Shown here: positions 7,710 through 12,834 of the stretch, piece after piece
Layout: every line of letters begins with the position of its first letter
How positions within the stretch are numbered: the first letter of the stretch is position 1
Assembly (NCBI GenBank): GCA_018265835.1
Contig: JABLYK010000050.1
Coordinates: forward strand, 1-14,161
DNA: 14,161 bases
Direction: 5' to 3'
Source of the DNA: Oscillospiraceae bacterium
GTDB lineage: Bacteria; Bacillota; Clostridia; Oscillospirales; Oscillospiraceae
Made by a program: the position numbers and the translations under genes
The notes under the pieces: model-generated
Told to the model about the DNA's origin: nothing
The model's input: only the letters and a program-made list of their open reading frames with translations
The model's database searches: none

Positions 7710-9107
7710 ATGGCGAATATGTCTCCGAAAAAGAACGCGATTCCCGAGCAGGAACCGACTGTCCGCAATAAAAACTTTGACGAGGTTGCCCTTGGCTACA
7801 CCGTGGAGATCGCGCTCGACGAGGCCGCCCGCTGTCTCAACTGCAAGAACCCCGCGTGCATGACGGGCTGCCCGGTCAACGTCAAGATCCCCAATTTCAT
7901 CGCCCTGATCTGCCAGCAGGACTTCAAGGGCGCGTATAAGAAGATTCTCGAAGACAGCTCTCTGCCCGCCATCTGCGGCCGTGTCTGCCCGCAGGAGAAG
8001 CAGTGCGAAAGCAAATGCGTGCGCGGCATCAAGGGCGAGCCGGTCGGCATCGGCCGTCTGGAGCGCTTCGTCGCCGACTGGACGATGCAGAACGCGGACG
8101 AGATGCCCGAAAAGGTGCCCTCCAACGGTCACAGAGTCGCAGTCATCGGCTCCGGCCCGTCCGGTCTCGCCTGCGCGAGCGACCTGGCCAAGCTCGGCTA
8201 TGAGGTCACCGTGTACGAGCACTTCCATAAGGCCGGCGGCGTGCTGGCTTACGGCATTCCGGAGTTCCGTCTGCCGAAGGCGCTCGTGCAGAAGGAGATT
8301 GATAAGCTCGCCGCGCTCGGCGTCAACATCGTGTGCGACGCGACGGTCGGCAAGTGCCTGACCATCGACGAGCTGCTCTCGAACGACCCCGACGTCGGCG
8401 GCTACGAGGCCGTGTTCGTCGGCTCCGGCGCAGGCCTGCCGAAGTTCCAGAAGATCCCTGGCCTGAGCTACTGCGGCGTGTTCTCCGCGAACGAATTCCT
8501 CACCCGCATCAACCTCATGCACGCGTATGACGAGCGGTACGATACCCCGCTCATGCCGATCCACAAGGTCGCGGTCGTCGGCGCGGGCAACGTGGCGATG
8601 GACGCTGCGCGCTGCGCGAAGCGTCTCGGCGCGGACGTGACGGTTGTGTACCGCCGCGGCGAGGAGGAGATCCCCGCCCGTAAGGAGGAGTACGAGCACG
8701 CGAAGGAGGAGGAGATCAACTTCCACCTGCTGTGCAACCCCGTCGAAGTCCTCGCGGACGAGAAGGGCTGGGTGCGCGGTCTGAAGTGCATCAAGATGGA
8801 GCTGGGCGAGCCGGACGAGAAGGGCCGCCGCAAGCCCGTCGAAGTGCCGGGCAGCGAGTTTGAGATGGAGTGCGACTCCGTCATCATGGCGCTGGGCACC
8901 TCCCCGAACCCGCTGCTGCGCAAGGTGACGCCCGATATGGAATACAACGAAAAGGGCGGCATCGTTGCGGACGAGAACGGCGTGACGACGAAGCCGGGCG
9001 TGTTCGCCGGCGGCGACGCGGTCACCGGTTCCGCTACCGTCATCAAGGCCATGGGCGCCGGCAAGAAAGCCGCCGCGGCCATCGACAAGTACATCAAGAG
9101 CAAGTAA
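7710..9107 (+). CDS. nfnB: NADPH-dependent glutamate synthase (GltA/GltD-like); NfnB-type large subunit
   Basis: This 465-residue iron-sulfur flavoprotein is often annotated gltA. The N-terminal ferredoxin-like domain carries two cysteine sets: C42, C45, C50, C54 (CLNCKNPACMTGC) and C89, C93, C99, C103 (CGRVCPQEKQCESKC). The second includes the conserved CPQE glutamate; a glutamate ligand to one cluster is known in NfnB. An FAD Rossmann motif, GSGPSG (147-152), and an NADPH-binding motif, GAGNVA (about 291-296), follow, and the protein ends with the FAD-domain GGDAVTGSATVIKAMGAG. No large glutamate synthase subunit (GltB) lies nearby and the small NfnA-like protein is fused to the operon, so a bifurcating NADH-dependent ferredoxin:NADP+ oxidoreductase is more likely than a true glutamate synthase. 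The ribosome site is GGAGGAG. Family placement is firm; the bifurcating activity is inferred. Confidence 0.9.
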   Translation: MANMSPKKNAIPEQEPTVRNKNFDEVALGYTVEIALDEAARCLNCKNPACMTGCPVNVKIPNFIALICQQDFKGAYKKILEDSSLPAICGRVCPQEKQCESKCVRGIKGEPVGIGRLERFVADWTMQNADEMPEKVPSNGHRVAVIGSGPSGLACASDLAKLGYEVTVYEHFHKAGGVLAYGIPEFRLPKALVQKEIDKLAALGVNIVCDATVGKCLTIDELLSNDPDVGGYEAVFVGSGAGLPKFQKIPGLSYCGVFSANEFLTRINLMHAYDERYDTPLMPIHKVAVVGAGNVAMDAARCAKRLGADVTVVYRRGEEEIPARKEEYEHAKEEEINFHLLCNPVEVLADEKGWVRGLKCIKMELGEPDEKGRRKPVEVPGSEFEMECDSVIMALGTSPNPLLRKVTPDMEYNEKGGIVADENGVTTKPGVFAGGDAVTGSATVIKAMGAGKKAAAAIDKYIKSK

Positions 9108-9182
9108 CGTCAGAAGACGCTCGCTCCATTTCGCCGCCGCGCAGGCGCGCCGTCTTCCTATCCGCTCCCGCCTTCTTCCTTA

Positions 9183-9211
9183 CCCGTCCGCAAGGCAGGC
9201 TTGCGTCCGGG
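9183..9211. repeat. Dispersed hairpin repeat, family 2, copy 2
   Basis: CCCGTCCGCAAG and CTTGCGTCCGGG pair at 10 of 12 positions around GCAGG. Flanks match copy 1 (3286-3314): CTTCTTCCTTACCCG before and GACGCG after. One stem pair is G-C in copy 1 and A-T here, so pairing is kept by a double change. It lies in the 650-base gene-free block after nfnB. Confidence 0.65.
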
Positions 9212-9258
9212 AGACGCGTGGGAGGGTGCGTTCCGCGTGGGAGGTACGTAAAAACATC

Positions 9259-9300
9259 ACAAGGGCTGGTCAAGCGACCAGCCCTTGTTCTTGGCTTCCT
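9259..9300 (+). terminator. Intrinsic terminator after nfnA-nfnB
   Basis: ACAAGGGCTGGT and ACCAGCCCTTGT form a perfect 12-bp stem around CAAGCG, followed by TCTTGGCTTCCTT. It lies about 150 bases past the nfnB stop, beyond the family 2 hairpin. Confidence 0.75.
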
Positions 9301-9327
9301 TCAACGTTATGTAAACTGGTGGGCGCT

Positions 9328-9479
9328 AAAAAGCCTTCCCCTTGAGGGGAAGGTGGCCGCCCGCAGGGCGGTCGGATGAGGTGACGTGCGTCGCGCAACA
9401 TGCTGCGATGTCCCCCTCATCAGTCGGCTCCGCCGACAGCTTCCCCCAGAGGGGGAAGCCTTTCAAAGGCGCGCACCCC
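9328..9479 (-). repeat. Composite REPIN-like element, complete copy D-E, reverse orientation
   Basis: Read on the minus strand, this is arm I (9411-9479: GCGCGCCTTT, the GCTTCCCCC/GGGGGAAGC hairpin, stem GTCGGC-GGA-GCCGAC, TGATGAGGGGG), a 27-base spacer beginning ACATCGCAGCAT, then arm II (9328-9383: CACCTCATCC, stem GACCGCCC/GGGCGGCC, CCTTCCCC-TCAA-GGGGAAGG, CTTTTT). Arm order and ends match the copy at 3338-3452. From 9480 to 9582 I see nothing else recognisable. Confidence 0.8.
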
Positions 9480-9582
9480 GCCGCCCGCAGGCGGAAGCAG
9501 AGCGCAGCGCCCCGTTCTGACGTTGTGGAAAATTGCCTCGTGCAGCCGAAATTTCACCCGTTTTTTTGGACTTCCAGCCCAC

Positions 9583-9612
9583 TTGACGCGCTGCAATTTT
9601 AAGTGGTAAAAT
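9583..9612 (+). promoter_or_regulatory. Promoter of the DUF2798-like gene, with long leader
   Basis: TTGACG (9583-9588), an 18-base spacer and TAAAAT (9607-9612) predict a start near 9619 and a leader of about 139 bases. The leader contains CTGATT/AATCAG (9672-9701) and a short GCAC-GCAT-GTGC hairpin (9712-9723) followed by seven T (9725-9731), just before the ribosome site. Confidence 0.55.
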
Positions 9613-9757
9613 AATCGAAACTTCATACTGGCAATGTATAAACGACACATGTTGTGCTACTGCACGTAAATCTGATTACGGGACATTGGTTCTAGAATCA
9701 GGCGTGATAAGGCACGCATGTGCATTTTTTTGCCAAAAATCAGGAGGAATTCGTCTT

Positions 9758-10315
9758 ATGCCCAGAAATCAAGCGCAGCGAATGGTATTCGCATTTCTGA
9801 CGGTGCTCATCACCGTTCATGCCTACGTGTTTTACAGTCTCTACGTCATCAACGGTTCCACGCTCATGGCGGTGACCGGCGCGCCAAGCGTGCTCGGGGC
9901 CATCCGGCAGCAGGGCGGCGTATACATGCTCGGCACACAGCTTCCGATCTGGGCCGTGGTGCTGATTGAGTTCTGCCTGGCCTACGCGCTGGAGCTGGTG
10001 ATGGGCAGTCCGTGCTCCTTCCGGCTGGCGGCGCGCGTGTTCAACCCGCGCGAGACGCACCCCGTGCTGTTCGAAACCACGATCATCTGCGCGACGGTGG
10101 GCCTGATGTGCCCGGCGATGAGCCTCCTCGCGGCGTTCCTGTACTACCCGTACTACGGCGGCTTCCACCTCCTCACGGCGCTGGCAAACTGGCTGAAGCT
10201 CGTGTGCTTCAACTTCCCGTTCGCGTTTTTCACGCAGCTGTTTTTCATCCAGCCGCTGGTGCGCACGCTGTTCAAGGTGCTTTACCGCAAGGATCTTCAG
10301 GCACGGCAGGCCTGA
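9758..10315 (+). CDS. DUF2798-like integral membrane protein
   Basis: This 185-residue protein has four apparent membrane segments (about 9-31, 61-83, 106-130 and 145-168) and a basic C-terminus (LYRKDLQARQA). Two halves follow the same pattern: a charged MPRN-type start, a helix, a polar stretch, then a helix with a terminal P-x-x-R. The second half, FNFPFAFFTQLFFIQPLVRTLF, resembles the duplicated DUF2798 family found in Firmicutes. No function is known for that family. ATG 9758 is chosen because AGGAGG sits nine bases upstream; a longer in-frame extension to 9686 has no ribosome site. It stands alone with its own promoter and is followed by the YgjV-like gene, which also has its own promoter. 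Family assignment is moderate; membrane location is clear. Confidence 0.8.
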   Translation: MPRNQAQRMVFAFLTVLITVHAYVFYSLYVINGSTLMAVTGAPSVLGAIRQQGGVYMLGTQLPIWAVVLIEFCLAYALELVMGSPCSFRLAARVFNPRETHPVLFETTIICATVGLMCPAMSLLAAFLYYPYYGGFHLLTALANWLKLVCFNFPFAFFTQLFFIQPLVRTLFKVLYRKDLQARQA

Positions 10316-10350
10316 TTCCGCCGCCGCGCGGAAAAATTGCAACTTTGGGA

Positions 10351-10379
10351 TTGCGCTTCGCCGTACAATGTGCTAGAAT
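10351..10379 (+). promoter_or_regulatory. Promoter of the YgjV-like gene
   Basis: TTGCGC (10351-10356), a 17-base spacer and TAGAAT (10374-10379) lie 39 bases ahead of the ATG. TACAAT at 10364 is an alternative -10 without a good -35. Confidence 0.55.
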
Positions 10380-10418
10380 TCATATTTCAATCCACCGCTG
10401 CGGAAGGAGCAAACGCAT

Positions 10419-10940
10419 ATGAATTTCTGGCTGATACAGGCGCTGGGGCTGCTGGGCAGTCTGATCGTCTTTTCGTCGGTGCAGTTCAACAACCGGAAGC
10501 TGATCCTGCTGGCACAGGCCGCGGCGTGCGCGCTGTGGCTGGTGCACTATGGCCTGCTCGGCGCGGTGACCGCCGCAGCCACCAACATCATCTGCTTTGC
10601 GCGCAGTGTGGTGTTCTATTTCAACGACCGCCCGTGGGCGAAAAGCAGGCTGTGGCTGGCGCTGTTTCTGGTGCTGTTCGCGGCCAACTCCATCGTCACG
10701 TGGGAGGGCGCGCGCAGCATCCTGCCCGCGATCAGCATGTGTCTGACGACCCTTGCACTGTGGACGACGAACATGAAGCACACGCGCCTGCTGTATCTGC
10801 TGAACTCGCCGTTCTGGCTGACGTATGACCTGCTGGTGCGCTCGTACTCCTGCGCGCTGATCGAGGCGGTCGCGTTCTGCTCCTACATCATCGCCGTCTG
10901 GCGGTTCGACATCCGGAAGACCAAACATACCGAGCCATGA
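10419..10940 (+). CDS. YgjV family inner membrane protein
   Basis: This 173-residue, strongly hydrophobic protein has five or six membrane segments and little loop sequence. The start MNFWLIQALGLLGSLIVFSS, the following Q-x-x-x-R/K-L stretch, the WLVHYGLLGA segment, and the later N-x-P-x-W-L-x-Y-D motif (NSPFWLTYDLL) match the YgjV family (Pfam Imp-YgjV), which has no established function. ATG 10419 is preceded by AAGGAG at nine bases. It has its own promoter and is followed by a strong hairpin terminator, so it is probably monocistronic, with possible read-through from the DUF2798-like gene, 103 bases upstream. Confidence 0.82.
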   Translation: MNFWLIQALGLLGSLIVFSSVQFNNRKLILLAQAAACALWLVHYGLLGAVTAAATNIICFARSVVFYFNDRPWAKSRLWLALFLVLFAANSIVTWEGARSILPAISMCLTTLALWTTNMKHTRLLYLLNSPFWLTYDLLVRSYSCALIEAVAFCSYIIAVWRFDIRKTKHTEP

Positions 10941-10965
10941 ACAAAATATCCCCCACCCGGCTCAG

Positions 10966-11029
10966 AAGAAATCCAGCAAGGTCATGAAAACCCGCAGGCG
11001 GCTTTTCATTGACCGGCTGGATTTTTCTT
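10966..11029 (+). terminator. Terminator after the YgjV-like gene
   Basis: AAGAAATCCAGC pairs with GCTGGATTTTTCTT, and the inner GGTCATGAAAA pairs with TTTTCATTGACC, giving a long imperfect stem ending in a T-rich tail. The A-rich left side means it could also stop transcription from the opposite strand. Confidence 0.75.
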
Positions 11030-11035
11030 CGCTTT

Positions 11036-11062
11036 CGCGGCAGACGGGGTGCGTCTGCCGCG
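11036..11062. other. Strong hairpin without T-tract
   Basis: CGCGGCAGACG and CGTCTGCCGCG pair perfectly (11 bp) around GGGTG, seven bases after the preceding terminator. Neither strand carries a T-tract next to it. It could be an RNA processing or protein-binding structure, or part of a repeat. Confidence 0.5.
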
Positions 11063-11191
11063 AGAATACGCCCCTCATAACGTCAAGAATATTGAAAAAA
11101 TATCCCCCCACCCGGCTTGTGGCGTGCGTTGGGGGATGCTATGATAGGCACAGATCAGATGTTTCAGTCTTCCTTTCCCCTTTAAGCAGCA

Positions 11192-11221
11192 AACCGCCCC
11201 GGCCAAATGGCCGGGGCGGTT
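11192..11221 (-). terminator. Hairpin at the end of the small minus-strand gene
   Basis: AACCGCCCCGGCC and GGCCGGGGCGGTT form a perfect 13-bp stem around four bases. It begins at the stop codon of the minus-strand gene at 11221-11541 and is followed on that strand by TTGCTGCTTAAA, a weak T-tract. Confidence 0.65.
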
Positions 11222-11541
11222 CAGTCGTGCGCGGCCCCACGCCGTTCCGCCGCGTTCCGGGCGCTGCATACCTGCGCGGCCAGAAGCGCACCCGCCTGCA
11301 GGCCGATCTCCATGTAAACGGATTCAAACGCGCTCGCGCACGCATACACCAGGCCGGAGATTTCTTCGAATTCCGCCCGGTTCGGATAATCCGCAAAAAG
11401 CCGGTCGATCAAGCAGCTCAGCGTGTCCTCGGTTCGTTCCCAGTACGTGCGCAGATCCGGCGCACGGTCGCAGCCGTGCAGAAGAAATTCAGCAATCTGC
11501 TGCATATCTGCCCTTGCGAAGATTGCTTCTGTAGAATCCAT
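11221..11541 (-). CDS. Small hypothetical protein, DUF6809-like pattern
   Basis: This 106-residue acidic, helix-rich protein has no signal peptide or membrane segment. The start is ATG 11541, with AGGGGG 11 bases upstream; GTG 11553 in the same frame would place that ribosome site inside the gene. The C-terminal pattern, acidic helix then F-E-x-x-Y-x-x-I-G-L-Q-A-G-A-L-L (about 69-88), recalls the small clostridial DUF6809 proteins (Y-x-F-x-x-G-F-R-x-G-x-x-L), but this is recall of a pattern, not a search. It diverges from a regulator gene, and its first 17 codons lie inside a 132-bp block that is duplicated at 12086-12217. A hairpin terminator follows directly. The function is unknown; a partner or target of the neighbouring regulators is possible. 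Confidence 0.72.
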   Translation of the reverse strand: MDSTEAIFARADMQQIAEFLLHGCDRAPDLRTYWERTEDTLSCLIDRLFADYPNRAEFEEISGLVYACASAFESVYMEIGLQAGALLAAQVCSARNAAERRGAAHD

Positions 11542-11623
11542 AAAAATTTGCACCCCCTGCTCGCAAGATAGAATTGCGTTTTGTTCTGACGTGTGCTATT
11601 TTGTAGTTGCTACATTACAAAAT
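11492..11623. repeat. Upstream flank block, copy 1 (132 bp)
   Basis: This block covers the first 17 codons of the minus-strand gene, its ribosome site and the proximal half of the divergent intergenic region. It matches 12086-12217 at 130 of 132 positions by eye (differences at the bases following CCCTTGC and TTCTGT). Similarity drops abruptly at 11624. Confidence 0.92.
11598..11623. promoter_or_regulatory. Conserved inverted repeat shared by both cassettes
   Basis: ATTTTGTA (11598-11605) and TACAAAAT (11616-11623) are perfect inverted arms, with a nested TGTAG-TTG-CTACA palindrome (11602-11614). The same bases occur at 12192-12217. It lies between the two divergent genes and could be a common operator or a recombination boundary. 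Confidence 0.5.
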
Positions 11624-11648
11624 ATCGTCCAATTCCAGAACAAACGGT

Positions 11649-11669
11649 CTGTATGCGCTTACTATACAG
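11649..11669. promoter_or_regulatory. Candidate operator of the first regulator
   Basis: CTGTAT-N9-ATACAG is a 21-bp inverted repeat about 80 bases before the first HTH start; its right arm overlaps a -10-like TATACA (11663-11668). It is absent from the second cassette, which carries a different palindrome. Autoregulation is inferred from position. Confidence 0.45.
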
Positions 11670-11747
11670 CACAAATGATAGAAAATCAATATAAATCAGA
11701 CCAAAAGTTCTAAAAATGTTTTGTTGCACAATTTGGAGGTGCTATTT

Positions 11748-12065
11748 TTGGTCGATTTTACTAGATTGGATCAACTCGTGAAGGCGCAAGGGAAAAAGTA
11801 TGCTTACCTATGCGAGCTGATCGGGCATAAGCGCAACTATATTTCAAATGCGCGTGTTGGCAACGGAACCTTATCAGACAATGATATCGAAGTGTTGGCG
11901 AGAGAGCTTGGGACAACCGTCGCCTATCTGACGGGCGCGTCCGATGACCAATCGCCGGAGGGCATCACGCAGCGGGATTTCGATTTGCTGGCGGCCTACC
12001 ATGCGGCGGACGACGCGACGAGAAACGCGATTGATTTGTTGCTGGAGAGGTTCAAGCGGGCGTGA
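11748..12065 (+). CDS. Helix-turn-helix (XRE-like) transcriptional regulator, copy 1
   Basis: This 105-residue protein starts at TTG 11748, with GGAGGTG six bases upstream; an upstream in-frame TTG at 11721 has no ribosome site. Residues 5-56 form a Cro/CI-like HTH domain, with KYAYLCELIGHKRNYISNAR as helix 2, turn and recognition helix, and LGTTVAYLTG the family's typical closing helix. Residues 57-105 are a short linker and a C-terminal helix (TRNAIDLLLERFKRA), probably for dimerisation. Against the second copy, residues 1-50 agree at 25 positions by eye, while 51-104 are identical. It is more AT-rich at its 5' end than the flanking genes, which suggests transfer. It diverges from the small gene at 11221-11541, and a palindrome lies just upstream. 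Confidence 0.85.
   Translation: MVDFTRLDQLVKAQGKKYAYLCELIGHKRNYISNARVGNGTLSDNDIEVLARELGTTVAYLTGASDDQSPEGITQRDFDLLAAYHAADDATRNAIDLLLERFKRA
11898..12059 (+). repeat. Downstream flank block, copy 1 (162 bp, regulator C-terminal half)
   Basis: This matches 12512-12673 at 160 of 162 positions by eye; both differences are silent (GAC/GAT and CTG/TTG). Similarity starts sharply at codon 51 of the regulator and stops one codon before the end. Confidence 0.92.
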
Positions 12066-12135
12066 TGCGAAAGAGTAAGAACGCCGCAATCTGCTGCATA
12101 TCTGCCCTTGCAAAGATTGCTTCTGTGGAATCCAT
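12052..12135 (-). pseudogene. Truncated remnant of the small minus-strand gene
   Basis: The second cassette repeats the ribosome site, ATG (12135) and first 17 codons of the gene at 11221-11541, but the frame then diverges and stops after 27 codons (MDSTEAIFARADMQQIA then AFLLFRITPA). The AFLL stretch still resembles the intact gene's EFLL, so a little decayed homology continues past the near-identical block. The 3' end overlaps the end of regulator copy 1 on the opposite strand. It is most simply a duplication remnant; a translated short peptide is possible. Confidence 0.7.
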
Positions 12136-12217
12136 AAAAATTTGCACCCCCTGCTCGCAAGATAGAATTGCGTTTTGTTCTGACGTGTGCTATTTTGTAG
12201 TTGCTACATTACAAAAT
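12086..12217. repeat. Upstream flank block, copy 2 (132 bp)
   Basis: Second copy of 11492-11623 at an offset of 594 bases, including the ATTTTGTA/TACAAAAT site. It separates the first regulator from the divergent promoter region of the second. Confidence 0.92.
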
Positions 12218-12247
12218 GATATGTCAGACTCATTGTTTCTCTGCATG

Positions 12248-12316
12248 TTTCCGTACAGATGTACGGTTCAATTGCATTATACATCAATATGTACGGAAAG
12301 CAAGAAAAAATCGTAC
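12248..12316. promoter_or_regulatory. Candidate operators of the second regulator
   Basis: CCGTAC-AGAT-GTACGG (12251-12266) is a perfect palindrome. Its outer form TTTCCGTAC (12248-12256) recurs inverted as GTACGGAAA (12291-12299), and a further half-site CGTAC lies at 12312-12316. A -10-like TATACA (12278-12283) sits between the sites. None of these half-sites is in the first cassette. Confidence 0.5.
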
Positions 12317-12361
12317 AAAAGCGCGGAAATCGTCTATATGCATAAAAAGGTGGTGGCTATT

Positions 12362-12679
12362 TTGGTTGATTTTGATAGACTCGAGGCGTTAATCAATAAG
12401 CAAGGAGTCAAGAAGTCCCATCTTTGCAAATTAGCTGGCCATTCGCGCGGCTATATTTCAGACGCCAAAGCCGGGAACGGTTCGATCTCGGAGGAAGCGC
12501 TTGAAATTTTTGCGAGAGAGCTTGGGACAACCGTCGCCTATCTGACGGGCGCGTCCGATGACCAATCGCCGGAGGGCATCACGCAGCGGGATTTCGATTT
12601 GCTGGCGGCCTACCATGCGGCGGATGACGCGACGAGAAACGCGATTGATTTGTTGTTGGAGAGGTTCAAGCGGACATAA
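12362..12679 (+). CDS. Helix-turn-helix (XRE-like) transcriptional regulator, copy 2
   Basis: This is a 105-residue paralogue of the regulator at 11748-12065, exactly equal in length from the shared TTG start (context CTATTTTGGT-GA, with GGTGG upstream). ATG 12338 is an in-frame alternative giving eight more residues (MHKKVVAI). The HTH region reads KKSHLCKLAGHSRGYISDAK, so most recognition-helix positions differ from copy 1, while the C-terminal half is identical apart from the last residue (T for A). The frame stays open upstream to 12062, but that part is copied intergenic DNA. A very strong bidirectional terminator follows. A different DNA target from copy 1 but possible heterodimer formation through the shared C-terminus is inferred. 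Confidence 0.85.
   Translation: MVDFDRLEALINKQGVKKSHLCKLAGHSRGYISDAKAGNGSISEEALEIFARELGTTVAYLTGASDDQSPEGITQRDFDLLAAYHAADDATRNAIDLLLERFKRT
12512..12673 (+). repeat. Downstream flank block, copy 2 (162 bp)
   Basis: Second copy of 11898-12059 at an offset of 614 bases. The different offset from the upstream block (594) reflects a 20-base length difference in the diverged middle. Confidence 0.92.
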
Positions 12680-12682
12680 CAC

Positions 12683-12752
12683 AAAAAAAGAACGGACTGG
12701 TTCCGTGAAGCCTTCGCCGTCAGGCGAAAGCTTCACGGAACCAGTCCGTTTT
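12683..12752. terminator. Long bidirectional terminator
   Basis: Arms of 28 bases (12691-12718 and 12723-12750) pair at 27 positions around a GTCA loop, with a single C-A mismatch. Seven A precede and four T follow, so it can terminate from both sides. It lies between the converging regulator gene and flippase/export operon. Confidence 0.9.
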
Positions 12753-12777
12753 AACGCTGCAAGCAGGATATGCACCC

Positions 12778-12803
12778 AAAGCCTTCCCCTCAAGGGGAAG
12801 GCT
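12778..12803. repeat. Solo hairpin of composite repeat arm II, copy F
   Basis: AAAGCCTTCCCC-TCAA-GGGGAAGGCT matches the terminal hairpin of arm II in the composite repeats, without the second stem or the GATGAGG tail. Confidence 0.65.
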
Positions 12804-12806
12804 CGT

Positions 12807-12833
12807 GTCAGAACGGAACGAGTCCGTTCTGAC
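12807..12833 (-). terminator. Hairpin after the small multidrug export gene
   Basis: GTCAGAACGGA and TCCGTTCTGAC pair perfectly (11 bp) around five bases, directly after the stop of the minus-strand gene at 12835. There is no T-tract next to it; the repeat and long terminator beyond may do the stopping. Confidence 0.5.
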
Positions 12834-12834
12834 G

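Larger units (their letters stand above)
10943..11117. repeat. Pair of about 20-bp direct repeats bracketing two hairpins
   Basis: AAAATATCCCCCACCCGGCT at 10943-10962 recurs at 11097-11117 with one extra C. The 134 bases between hold a terminator and a second strong hairpin. The block has no gene. It may be a duplicated 3' region or an inserted hairpin element with duplicated ends. Confidence 0.55.

Noticed and set aside
10984..11571. Plus-strand open frame of about 195 codons
   Set aside because: It crosses a terminator, two perfect hairpins and the whole opposite-strand small gene; no ribosome site and no coherent protein.
11721..11747. Earlier TTG start for regulator copy 1
   Set aside because: It places the GGAGGTG ribosome site inside the gene and has none of its own.
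12062..12361. Upstream extension of regulator copy 2 to a 205-residue protein
   Set aside because: The extra part is the copied intergenic block and operator region. Copy 1 lacks it, and the shared TTG start gives equal lengths.
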